NCBI GenBank assembly: GCA_002436005.1
Contig: DIXG01000015.1
Coordinates: 888 to 53,791, forward strand
DNA from: Anaerolineaceae bacterium UBA6086
Lineage (GTDB): Bacteria > Chloroflexota > Anaerolineae > Anaerolineales > Anaerolineaceae
Direction: 5' to 3'
Length of the DNA: 52,904 nucleotides
How positions within the stretch are numbered: the first letter of the stretch is position 1; each line of letters begins with the position of its first letter. The translations under genes and the position numbers were made by a program. Positions 8,906 to 16,671 of this stretch are shown here, piece by piece. The notes beneath the pieces are model-generated. The model was not told where the DNA came from. It searched no databases and saw only the letters and a list, made by a program, of their open reading frames with translations.

Positions 8906-9676
8906 CTAAAGGGAATCGATATATTTTGTATTCTCAAGATAATCTTGCTCAGCAAATGAATCGGGGCTGGCGTCATTTTCTGCCTGTGCCGCATCCAATT
9001 CAACCTGCTCCGCTAACTGCAAAGCTTTCGGTGTGGCACGGATGGTCATCACCCACTTACCGCAATGTTCACAGCGATCCAACCTGCCCACCACCAGGTT
9101 GACTCCCCAAAAATGACGCGGAAAAGCTCGCCCGCACTTTGGGCAAACCGTGCCGCCAAACAGCCCATAATTGCGCCGCTCACCCGGCTGCAGCGGTCGC
9201 TTCTTGGTGCCCTTGAGCAGGGATATCTGCACCACACCAACAACAAGCATTGAGATGAGAACAGCACCGCCAATCCCAACCAATAATGCGGTCACCTGCT
9301 TGCTTGATGCCTGTCGGCTCAGGAACTCGAATGTCGCCATACTTGTAGTGATCACATTGCCATTCTTCAATTGCACCTGTGCAGATAATCGGTGAATACC
9401 AGGCTCATAATCGTCTGTACTGAATTGATAACGGAACGGCGCAGCGTTGACTTGCGCCAATTCAATCCCATCCAGTAAAAAGGTGACCGATTCGACCTGT
9501 GCCTCGTCCCCCCTCAGGCTGACGCTAAAACGCCCCTGGATATTCCGCCCCATGTTGTAGCCAAAATCCTTACGAACATGAATACCATAGTCATCATCCT
9601 GCGCACTGACCGAATGGCTTGGGATCAGCAATAACCCAATACAAAGCAGCAAAATCGTGAGCACCTTTTTTGTCAT
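8906..9676 (-). CDS. Secreted/membrane protein: signal peptide, Ig-like domain, one TM helix, cytoplasmic zinc ribbon
   Basis: I do not recognise a named family. The 256 residues divide clearly. There is a Sec signal peptide ending near HSVSAQ, then an ~80-residue beta-rich segment (RFSVSLRGDEAQVESVTFLLDG…) resembling Ig-like domains used to describe body parameters. A transmembrane helix (VTALLVGIGGAVLISMLVVGVV) follows. The predicted cytoplasmic tail has two CxxC pairs (CPKCGRAF … CEHCGKW) forming a probable zinc ribbon, then an acidic C-terminus. The SD is AAAGG with good spacing. A transmembrane adaptor linking outside to inside is an inference. Confidence 0.6.
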   Translation of the reverse strand: MTKKVLTILLLCIGLLLIPSHSVSAQDDDYGIHVRKDFGYNMGRNIQGRFSVSLRGDEAQVESVTFLLDGIELAQVNAAPFRYQFSTDDYEPGIHRLSAQVQLKNGNVITTSMATFEFLSRQASSKQVTALLVGIGGAVLISMLVVGVVQISLLKGTKKRPLQPGERRNYGLFGGTVCPKCGRAFPRHFWGVNLVVGRLDRCEHCGKWVMTIRATPKALQLAEQVELDAAQAENDASPDSFAEQDYLENTKYIDSL

Positions 9677-9737
9677 CGTAACCTTTTACCGATCTCCTAA
9701 AAGTAGTACTTTTAAAATATTCTTACCGGCAGTCCCT

Positions 9738-9758
9738 GCATACCATGAGATGGTATGC
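9738..9758. terminator. Perfect 9-bp hairpin downstream of the small membrane protein gene
   Basis: GCATACCAT (9738-9746) and ATGGTATGC (9750-9758) form a perfect stem with a 3-nt loop. It lies 25 bases after the stop of the minus-strand gene ending at 9784. There is no T-tract on the minus strand (a short TTT exists on the plus strand), so a terminator role is uncertain. Confidence 0.4.
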
Positions 9759-9783
9759 TTTATGAGCTCTTCTTGTGATCCTG

Positions 9784-10038
9784 TTACCAGGCAAACAGGA
9801 ACATCAATGCAGGAGGAATGACCAATGCCCAAATCAGCAGAAAATTGATAATCCATGAGCGATGTATCAGAAAATAGACCAATTCACGAACAGGCATCGT
9901 GATGATCGTCAACATTGCACCAAAGCGCTCCCACCGCCATGCAAGGACCAAGCCCAGGATAGCAACACCCCAGAAGCTTAACATAAAAACTTCCATTGGG
10001 GTGATTGGACGAACCTGGTATGGGTCGGGTGTGAACAT
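9784..10038 (-). CDS. Small integral membrane protein of unknown function
   Basis: The 84-residue protein has a short charged N-terminus and two clear hydrophobic helices (roughly residues 17-35 and 61-83). Between them lies an amphipathic segment ending in ELVYFLIHRSW. An in-frame TAA lies three codons upstream of the ATG, which limits the start. No motif or family is recognised. The coding assignment rests on clean hydrophobic periodicity and lack of any competing frame. Confidence 0.5.
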   Translation of the reverse strand: MFTPDPYQVRPITPMEVFMLSFWGVAILGLVLAWRWERFGAMLTIITMPVRELVYFLIHRSWIINFLLIWALVIPPALMFLFAW

Positions 10039-10241
10039 GACCTGTTAATGCAAACAGGCTTCAAATTCGAGCAACACAACGCAAGATTTTTGTGAGGACA
10101 GATGAATCCTTGTTACCTAAAATCCATTGAGCTTTTCGTATGTTCATTGCGAGACTCCTAAATCACATTTGCTTTTGGAACCGAAGAGCTTGCAGAGGCA
10201 CCCTAATCGATTTCATCAACGAAGGTGCCAATATTTCAGCA

Positions 10242-10730
10242 TCAGATGACTTTCTCAGTTTTGCCGGCCAGGTTGCGCAAAAATTCCAGCTGCCCGAGAT
10301 GATAGGTATTGTGGAAGAAATAGAAAAATGCCACATATCCCCGCCTGGATTTACCCTGCCAGAAATCCATTTCTTCATCAAAATCCTCTGCAGACATTTG
10401 CGACAACCGATCAGCAATCTGTGCAGATAGTGAGCTATAGGTATTTACCAGCTCCTCCAACCTGACAATCCCATCTTCTTCTTCGCCAAGAATTGGCTCC
10501 GATCCAATCCTGTAGCGAGCCATATCTGGAAAATCACCGGGGGCTTCTTGCCCTAAAACAGACAGGATATCTATCAAGTTCACTACCAGGTGTCCCATCA
10601 CCCAGTTCAGACAGTTCCCACCTGGTTGGGGCTGAATTAGACTTTCCGCATGGCTGAGACCTTCCACCTGTCTCATTAAAATATCCTGTTCACCCGCAAG
10701 CATTTTTGCAAATTCATCTACTTTAATCAT
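10242..10730 (-). CDS. DinB-family putative metal-dependent hydrolase/transferase
   Basis: The 162-residue protein has the DinB/YfiT four-helix pattern. The first metal ligand is His47 in NWVMGHL, and the distal pair is His140 and His144 in FHNTYHLGQ. Members include thiol-dependent transferases and damage-inducible proteins of unknown substrate. The SD GGAGAAA lies 8 bases ahead of the ATG. It stands alone between a small membrane protein and an ABC exporter pair. The substrate cannot be inferred. Confidence 0.8.
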   Translation of the reverse strand: MIKVDEFAKMLAGEQDILMRQVEGLSHAESLIQPQPGGNCLNWVMGHLVVNLIDILSVLGQEAPGDFPDMARYRIGSEPILGEEEDGIVRLEELVNTYSSLSAQIADRLSQMSAEDFDEEMDFWQGKSRRGYVAFFYFFHNTYHLGQLEFLRNLAGKTEKVI

Positions 10731-10776
10731 GGCTCATTTCTCCATTCTGACTAATTCTACAAATCCACAATGGAAT

Positions 10777-11574
10777 TCATTTCCAGCGGGTGAGAATATT
10801 TTCCCTTTGAAAGATCGTCGTCCCTAAATAGATCATCCCGATATCCACCAGGATCATTGAACCGATAAAACTCAGCATCACCATCACATTGATCACAATC
10901 ACGCCCGCCAGCTGGGCAAACAAGAGTCCCAAAATCGGGAGAATGAACAATGCAGAGATCTGTTCAGCCACCCGGGGATCATTCACACGGGAAGAGACAA
11001 AAATCGCCAGGTTGACCGAAGCAATCGCCATCAGCGGCCCCGCCACCAGGATAGCAAGCAGCCACGTCAGCCCGGTAATATAGTCGATGACAGCCGCACT
11101 GGTCCCAATGATTGGCAAACCTAGCAGGAAAAGGCCAAAAGCAAACCATCCCATAATGATCGCAGGTAGCGCAGCTGCCAGGCTTTTCCCAGCTAAAAGT
11201 TCAAAGGTTGTGATGGGGGTTGCCAGCAAGGGTTCCAGGCTGTGGGTGGTCTTTTCGCCCACAATACTGTAGGAGGCAATCGTCACCGGGATGATCACCG
11301 GGATCAACATAAACATCAATAAAAACTGGTTGACCACGTAAATCTGCATGCACTCCGTACCGGTGATCCCTTCACCACACACTTCTAGGAATTGAACCGG
11401 GACATCGGCTGTACTGATGTCACTCATATCGCCCATCCCCTGGCTGGTGAAATACAACATCACAAGCGGCAGGATGGTGAAAATTAACGGCATGAAGCTG
11501 ATCATGAACAACACCATTCGGTTCTTAAACACTTCTGCCCATTCTTTTTTGATGATCGTTATGATATGTTTCAT
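10777..11574 (-). CDS. ABC-2 type transporter permease
   Basis: The 265-residue membrane protein starts with KHIITIIKKEWAEVFKNRMVL, the usual cytoplasmic entry of NatB/ABC-2 permeases. A long extracellular loop and about five further hydrophobic helices follow, including a central SYSIVGEKTTHSLEPLLATP-type cytoplasmic motif. That motif is characteristic of NatB-like (Na+/drug/peptide export) permeases. Its start overlaps the ATPase stop by four bases (ATGA), so the pair is coupled. The substrate is unknown. Confidence 0.85.
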   Translation of the reverse strand: MKHIITIIKKEWAEVFKNRMVLFMISFMPLIFTILPLVMLYFTSQGMGDMSDISTADVPVQFLEVCGEGITGTECMQIYVVNQFLLMFMLIPVIIPVTIASYSIVGEKTTHSLEPLLATPITTFELLAGKSLAAALPAIIMGWFAFGLFLLGLPIIGTSAAVIDYITGLTWLLAILVAGPLMAIASVNLAIFVSSRVNDPRVAEQISALFILPILGLLFAQLAGVIVINVMVMLSFIGSMILVDIGMIYLGTTIFQRENILTRWK

Positions 11575-12515
11575 CCTGCCACCTCTTCTTCAGCAGTGTC
11601 CCGCATAGTCTGCAGATAAATATCTTCCAGCGAATGTCTCAATTCACCCACAAACAGGATATCTGCCCCGGATTGGACCAGAGCACGAATGATCTGTGGA
11701 TTCAGAATATCCGGATTATCCATGGCGATCACCAGTTTTTTATCCACAATCTGCAAATCAAGCACACCTTCCAGTTCACGGATGGGGTCCAACCACCCGG
11801 GATGGACCTCCCTCAGGTGAAAAACCACCTTACGACCAAAGAGTTTCTTTCGCAAATTTTCAGGCGTATCCACCTCGATCAAACGGGATTTAAAAATTCC
11901 GATCCGGTCACAAAGGCGATCCGCCTCGTTTAAGTTATGCGTGCACATAAAGATCGTCCGCCCCTGGTCTCGCAACTCCTGGATAAAGGAACGCACCAGC
12001 CTGGCTGCCTCGGGGTCCAGCCCGCTGGTCGGCTCATCCAGGAACAGCAACTGTGGTTCGTGAAGTAGGGCACGTGCAATCGCCAGTTTCTGGCGCATCC
12101 CCTTTGAAAAGCTGCCCACCGGATCATCACGACGGGACCACAAGCCCAGCATGCGCAAATATTTATCCACCTGTCCGTCCACATCCGCCACGTCATAGAG
12201 GTGCGCATAAATATCCAGGTTTTTACTGGCGCTCAAGCGCTCATACATGCCGGGGCTTTCCGTCAGGATGCCCACTGAACGGCGAATGTCCTGATCCGCC
12301 TCACCCACGGTAAACCCATTCACCCGGGCAGTGCCAGAAGTCGGACCGATCAAACTGGTCAGCATGCGCACTGTGGTGGTTTTCCCGGCGCCATTCGGCC
12401 CCAAGAAACCAAAAACTTCACCTTCAGCCACGGACAGGGTGAGTCCCACAACGGCTGGGATGTCCGCCGCCTTTTTGATCGTAAATATTTTTGTAAGGTC
12501 TTTTGTCTCAATCAT
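11571..12515 (-). CDS. ABC transporter ATP-binding protein (NatA/CcmA-like)
   Basis: The 314-residue ATPase has Walker A GPNGAGKT, signature SFSKGMRQKLAIARAL, Walker B LLFLDEPTSGLDP and the switch CTHNLNEADRLC. The C-terminal ~80 residues form the extra domain common to ABC-2 exporter ATPases. It powers the permease encoded directly downstream. I chose the ATG giving MIETKDLTKIF as typical of the family; an in-frame ATG 30 bases upstream exists and neither has an ideal SD. Confidence 0.88.
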   Translation of the reverse strand: MIETKDLTKIFTIKKAADIPAVVGLTLSVAEGEVFGFLGPNGAGKTTTVRMLTSLIGPTSGTARVNGFTVGEADQDIRRSVGILTESPGMYERLSASKNLDIYAHLYDVADVDGQVDKYLRMLGLWSRRDDPVGSFSKGMRQKLAIARALLHEPQLLFLDEPTSGLDPEAARLVRSFIQELRDQGRTIFMCTHNLNEADRLCDRIGIFKSRLIEVDTPENLRKKLFGRKVVFHLREVHPGWLDPIRELEGVLDLQIVDKKLVIAMDNPDILNPQIIRALVQSGADILFVGELRHSLEDIYLQTMRDTAEEEVAG

Positions 12516-12563
12516 TTCCTGTATAAGATCTAAACACATTCGCATCCACTGGAGGACCAGGCA

Positions 12564-13196
12564 CTAAAAATTTAATAGATATGCTGCGATGCCAAAGGCA
12601 ACCGCCACATTGAGAGACGCCTTTGCCCCTGCCATCGGCAGGGCGACCACCGCATCGCTGATCCTGATCAAGCCCGGGTCAATTCCTGCGCGCTCATTGC
12701 CAATGATCAGAACCATAGGGCGCTCACCAGCACGGTCGGGGTGAAATTGATGGATGGGGATTGCTTCCGGTGTGCATTCCACCGAGATTAAATCATACCC
12801 CATTATCTGCAGCTCTTTTGCTGAAATGACCGCATTTAAGTGATGTGACCATGAAACGTTCTCTTCTGCACCCAAAGCCGTTTTAGCCACTGCCGGGTTA
12901 TCGCCAGGAGAAGGCGTGATCCCGCACAGATAGAGATGCCGCACACCGGCGCCATCTGCGGTGCGAAATATCGCGCCGACATTGTGCGCACTGCGGATGT
13001 TATCCAAAATCGCCACCGTTCCGGAGGATGATGCAAAATGCGCATCTGGCGATAACCGGTGGCGGAATTCAGGTTCCACACCCATCATCGCCGCACCACA
13101 TAGCGGACAAAAAGCCCCGGCATGGAGCTCCAGGTCAATCGGCATCCGCAAGCGACAAGCCGGATCAGTACATTCACGAATCTCAAAACAAGCCAT
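12564..13196 (-). CDS. TrmH/SpoU-family RNA 2'-O-methyltransferase with N-terminal zinc-ribbon
   Basis: The 210-residue protein has the SPOUT signature motifs. Motif 1 is LDNIRSAHNVGAIFRTADG, motif 2 is LIIGNERAGI, and motif 3 is LPMAGAKASLNVAVAFGI, which form the knotted S-adenosylmethionine site. Ahead of it, Cys3, Cys9, Cys14, Cys30 and Cys33 look like a zinc ribbon, an extension not found in minimal TrmH proteins. The target (tRNA or rRNA ribose) cannot be decided. The SD GGAG lies ~8 bases ahead of the ATG. Confidence 0.85.
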   Translation of the reverse strand: MACFEIRECTDPACRLRMPIDLELHAGAFCPLCGAAMMGVEPEFRHRLSPDAHFASSSGTVAILDNIRSAHNVGAIFRTADGAGVRHLYLCGITPSPGDNPAVAKTALGAEENVSWSHHLNAVISAKELQIMGYDLISVECTPEAIPIHQFHPDRAGERPMVLIIGNERAGIDPGLIRISDAVVALPMAGAKASLNVAVAFGIAAYLLNF

Positions 13197-13323
13197 AATA
13201 CTTCTCCAAAGACATGGGTAACAGCATGAAAACGATCACTTATTTGATTGTATCTAAAATGGGAAAAACAGAAGAAACAAGAATTTTTCTGTTTGAAATT
13301 TGACCTTCTGCCCTTTAAAGCGC

Positions 13324-13358
13324 CAAACGCCTGGGTGAGGGGGGCACCCAAACGTTTG
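13324..13358. other. Two-stem inverted repeat between the IS200-like gene and trmH
   Basis: CAAACG (13324-13329) pairs with CGTTTG (13353-13358), and inside it GGGTG (13333-13337) pairs with CACCC (13345-13349), separated by matching 3-nt internal loops. It lies 113 bases after the stop of the minus-strand gene at 13471, in the 274-bp gap ahead of trmH. No T-tract follows on either strand, so it is not a classical terminator; a processed hairpin or leader structure is possible. Confidence 0.4.
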
Positions 13359-13470
13359 ACAGCAATAAATATATCATCACCTGATAAAATATACAAGATC
13401 TGATGGTTAACAATTTATTAGAGTTTTTTAATGGGTTTCTCACATCAAGGGAAGTAATTGTTTATCTACC

Positions 13471-14637
13471 CTACCTTGAAGAAGACAAAAAGGCATGCAA
13501 GTCAGGTTGCTCTGATAAATCCGGATTTCGGGTTGCCATCAAAATCCCGGGTGCCCAGAAATCTGCTTCCTGCTCCACACTTTGCAATCCCGGAAAGAGC
13601 CTGAAAATCCGCCAGGAGGTCTCCCTGCGCACGATGCGGAGCATTTCCTGGCTGAGAAGGTTTGGAAAATCAGCCAGCATCCACCGGAGATATCCGGGTC
13701 GAATTGAAAGCGAAACCAGCTGCCATCCATATTTCTGGCAAATGGCGGGCAGCCATTCTCGCAGCCGTTTTGCCAGATCGTCCACCAGATGATGATCCTT
13801 CCTGAACGGTATCAGGAAAAAGGTCGCATCAGAGACTTCAATCCCATCTACCTGTTGTTCTCTCACATCAAGAGGCTCAGGCGAGATTGATTGCTCTGAT
13901 TTCACAGCAGGTTCAACGACTTCGTGGAAAACCGGATCAGGGGGCGTCAGCCAAGGTTCCTGGTCCAGAGCGGTATCCTGTAGAGCGAAATCGTTCTGAA
14001 AGATGCTCGCCAGGTCATCTTCTGGTTGGTCGAGTTCACTGAGAGTCTGCCATGTTTTCTCCGGCAGGTTCCCATCTGGGGATGAAAGTGGGGTAATGCT
14101 GGAGTCTGGTCCTTGTTCCGGGTCCATTTCCACAAAAGCGCCATTCAAGTGCACCCAATCATTCGCTGTAGATGAACTCGGCTTTTCCATTTTTTCGGCA
14201 CAGACTGAAGCTTGATTTGGATCAAATCCTTTTTCAGACTTTTTCAAACTTATGGCACTCTCAATGTTGACCGGTAAAAGTGCTTCAAGGACACGTGAAA
14301 AAAGCATCATTTCCTGATGCATGGCTGACCTTGCTTTGCTGATGGGAAAGACCATAGCCAACCTGAACTGATTCTGCGCCAAAGCCTGAGCCGTGAGAAC
14401 AAACAGGTCATCATCAAACCTGATTTCCTGCGCAGGGGCACTTCCATCTTCATTTGGCATTGACCCACCAAGACCCAGGGTCGAGACCAGTTTCTCAAAA
14501 CCTGCTTCATTCAGATCCCCCGCCCGGGCAACAATAGATTGATCTTCAACACGCAGCAAGGCTGCTGCTTTCGCGCCAGCACCCGTTAGAAGAACATCCA
14601 GTATTTGTGGGGGGATCAGCATCTCAGTGGGTGTCAT
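13471..14637 (-). CDS. Protein with C-terminal degenerate IS200/TnpA-like (Y1_Tnp) domain
   Basis: The 388-residue protein has three parts. Residues 1-~125 look like a small alpha/beta sensor-type domain (AALLRVEDQSIVARAGDLNEAG…), reminiscent of Roadblock/LC7 but not certain. Residues ~130-270 are acidic, Pro/Ser-rich linker. Residues ~272-368 match the order of an IS200 TnpA/REP-associated transposase: a long helix ending YGWQLVSLSIRPGY, then LADFPNLLSQEMLRIVRRETSWRIFRLFPGL and a closing ADFWAPGILM. Where active enzymes have PDHVH this has PGYLRW (315-319), so the HUH metal site is gone. This suggests an exapted nucleic-acid-binding domain. The role is unknown. Confidence 0.6.
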   Translation of the reverse strand: MTPTEMLIPPQILDVLLTGAGAKAAALLRVEDQSIVARAGDLNEAGFEKLVSTLGLGGSMPNEDGSAPAQEIRFDDDLFVLTAQALAQNQFRLAMVFPISKARSAMHQEMMLFSRVLEALLPVNIESAISLKKSEKGFDPNQASVCAEKMEKPSSSTANDWVHLNGAFVEMDPEQGPDSSITPLSSPDGNLPEKTWQTLSELDQPEDDLASIFQNDFALQDTALDQEPWLTPPDPVFHEVVEPAVKSEQSISPEPLDVREQQVDGIEVSDATFFLIPFRKDHHLVDDLAKRLREWLPAICQKYGWQLVSLSIRPGYLRWMLADFPNLLSQEMLRIVRRETSWRIFRLFPGLQSVEQEADFWAPGILMATRNPDLSEQPDLHAFLSSSR

Positions 14638-14836
14638 CTAAATCTTTTCAGTGCGCTCATGCCTGTGTGAACAATGGAGAGTTCGTGGTCTTCAGTCTGT
14701 GATATGCAATAACTGGACCAATCAAATGAGAACCACGCTTTTACACTTACATTATAAAGGTAATTCTGTGCCAATATGCGCTGTAAGAGAGAAACACAAA
14801 AATGCAGGATCCAGAAACAGCCCATTTGTTGGAAAA

Positions 14837-14867
14837 TTCGGAACGAAGAGAGAAATTTCGGTATAAT
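14837..14867 (+). promoter_or_regulatory. Candidate promoter of lpdA in the 307-bp gap
   Basis: A consensus TATAAT at 14862-14867 lies 77 bases upstream of the lpdA ATG. The best -35 candidate is TTCGGA at 14837-14842, with a long 19-base spacer. The rest of the gap 14638-14944 shows no gene or repeat that I can support. Confidence 0.35.
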
Positions 14868-14944
14868 AAGGATAATATTTGTAATCATTTATCCAAAATA
14901 ACCTATCCGGATGGATAGTATTTTACGAAAGAGAGACAGAATCC

Positions 14945-16342
14945 ATGAAAGAATATGATGTTGTAGTGATCGGTGCCGGACCCGGTGGATATGTTGCAGC
15001 CGTCCGCGCTTCCCAGCTCGGCTTGAAGACCGCCATCGTTGAAAAACGTTTCCTGGGCGGCGTATGCCTGAATATTGGCTGTATTCCCTCCAAAGCGCTG
15101 TTGAAAAGCGCTGATGTGGCGTACACCCTGCGTGAGCGCGGTAAGGAATTCGGTTTCAGCTTTGAAAATTTGGAGCTGGATTACAGTGTGGCACACAAAC
15201 GCAGCAGGAAGATCTCCGATCGGCTGGTGCGCGGTGTGGGCTTCTTGATGAAGAAGAACAACGTTGACGTGGTGATGGGAGCAGCCAAACTGACCGCCAA
15301 AGACACCGTGGAAGTGACCCCGGATGAGGGCGAAGTGGAGACCTTGAAAGCTAAAAACATCATCATCGCCACCGGTGCACACACCTTCACCATCCCGGGC
15401 GTTGAGCTGGACGGCGAAAAAGTGGTTGATTATGAAGCGGCTATCTTGCGAGAAACCCTGCCCGAATCAGCGGTGATCATCGGCGGCGGCGCGATCGGTG
15501 TGGAATTTGCCACGATCTGGATTGCTTATGGCGTTGAGGTGACGATTATTGAAATGCTGGACACCCTCCTGCCCCTGGAAGACCAGGCTGTCGGCAAAGA
15601 AATCGAAAAAGCCTATCAGAAACGCGGCATCAAAGTGATGACCGGGTCCAAAGTGAAAAGTGTAGAAACCACCAAAAATGGTACAAAAGTGACGGTGGAA
15701 ACAGGGGATGGCGATCAAACCATCGAAGCAGACCTGACCCTGATGGCGATTGGCTTTCGCCCTAACAGCAAAGGGTTGGGACTGGAAGAAGTCGGTGTGG
15801 AGCTCACCCAGCGCGGCGATATCAAAATCGATGATCGCATGGCGACCAACGTGGACGGCATCTGGGCGATCGGCGATGTGACCGGCAAACTGCTGCTGGC
15901 GCATGTGGCACAGGCGATGGGTGTGGTCGCCGCAGAGAATATCGCTGGCGTGGAGACGGTCACCCTGGATTACAGGATGATGCCCCGGGCAACCTATTGC
16001 TCCCCGCAAACAGCCTCCTTTGGGTATAGCGAAGCCGAAGCCAAAGAACAGGGCTATGATGTCAAGGTGGGTGAATTCCCCTTCCAACCCAACGGCAAAG
16101 CCTTGGGATTGGGTGAATATCAGGGGTTTGTCAAGATCATCACAGATGAAAAATATGGTGAGATCCTCGGTGCACAAATGGTCGGGCCGGATGTCTCTGA
16201 ACTGCTGCCCGAACTGACCCTGGCGCAGCGTTTTGAGCTGACCGCTCATGAGATTGCCCGCAATGTGCACGCCCACCCCACCCTGTCGGAAGCGCTGATG
16301 GAAGCGGCTGAAGGCGCAGTAGGCCAGGCAATTCACATTTAA
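14945..16342 (+). CDS. lpdA: Dihydrolipoyl dehydrogenase
   Basis: The 465-residue flavoprotein has the FAD-binding GAGPGGYVAA (10-19) and the redox-active disulfide Cys41/Cys46 in GGVCLNIGCIPSK. A second Rossmann motif GGGAIGVEFA binds NAD, AIGDVTGKLLLAHVA is the second FAD motif, and the catalytic HAHPTLSE lies near the C-terminus. It reoxidises dihydrolipoamide of 2-oxoacid dehydrogenase complexes or the glycine cleavage system, with NAD+ as acceptor. It is a single-gene unit with its own promoter and strong terminator, so its partner complex is not indicated by neighbours. Confidence 0.95.
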   Translation: MKEYDVVVIGAGPGGYVAAVRASQLGLKTAIVEKRFLGGVCLNIGCIPSKALLKSADVAYTLRERGKEFGFSFENLELDYSVAHKRSRKISDRLVRGVGFLMKKNNVDVVMGAAKLTAKDTVEVTPDEGEVETLKAKNIIIATGAHTFTIPGVELDGEKVVDYEAAILRETLPESAVIIGGGAIGVEFATIWIAYGVEVTIIEMLDTLLPLEDQAVGKEIEKAYQKRGIKVMTGSKVKSVETTKNGTKVTVETGDGDQTIEADLTLMAIGFRPNSKGLGLEEVGVELTQRGDIKIDDRMATNVDGIWAIGDVTGKLLLAHVAQAMGVVAAENIAGVETVTLDYRMMPRATYCSPQTASFGYSEAEAKEQGYDVKVGEFPFQPNGKALGLGEYQGFVKIITDEKYGEILGAQMVGPDVSELLPELTLAQRFELTAHEIARNVHAHPTLSEALMEAAEGAVGQAIHI

Positions 16343-16378
16343 TCAGTAGCGTGTTTTGGATCAGTTCACTAATAGTCA

Positions 16379-16413
16379 CACGCCGATGTGTTGAACATCG
16401 GCGTGATTCTTTT
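16379..16413 (+). terminator. Rho-independent terminator of lpdA
   Basis: CACGCCGATGT (16379-16389) and ACATCGGCGTG (16395-16405) form a perfect 11-bp stem with a 5-nt loop, followed by ATTCTTTT. It starts 37 bases after the lpdA stop. Confidence 0.93.
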
Positions 16414-16457
16414 ACATGCCAAGCTCGGTTGAATCATTACCCCCGCAACAATACTTC

Positions 16458-16643
16458 CGGACTGCGGACTTCAGTCCGCTTGAAGTTCGGAAAGGTGAGA
16501 TTGCTTCGTGCCTTGCAGTAACGGAAAATATCCGGACTGCGGACTTTAGTCCGTTAGGGCTAATGACAGTCATGATGAGATTGCCACGCCCCAAAAGCGG
16601 CTCACAATGACGGAATATACCCGGACTGCGGACTTCAGTCCGC
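16458..16643. repeat. Block of three GCGGACT..AGTCCGC palindromic repeats
   Basis: Copies at 16458-16479, 16533-16554 and 16622-16643 share CGGACT followed by GCGGACTTYAGTCCGC (last base T in copy 2), so each contains a 16-bp imperfect palindrome preceded by an extra CGGACT half-site. Between them lie GAGATTGC…-type elements (16497-16524 and 16577-16611, the latter ending CTCACAATGAC). They are spaced 75 and 89 bases apart in the non-coding gap between lpdA and the rad50 stop. The same units recur at 22.9-23.4 kb and 43.9 kb. Confidence 0.9.
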
Positions 16644-16671
16644 CAGCCGCCCCGCCTAACCCACACACCCC

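Noticed and set aside
13471..14637. Active IS200/IS605 insertion sequence
   Set aside because: The HUH motif is lost, no terminal hairpins or tnpB are seen, and the protein has an unrelated N-terminal domain.
15467..16336. Long open frame antisense to lpdA (289 codons)
   Set aside because: It mirrors the codon bias of lpdA, has Cys/His/Phe-rich low-quality composition and no family motif.
16430..16650. CRISPR array
   Set aside because: Repeats are palindromic, unevenly spaced, alternate with a second repeated element, and no cas genes are present.
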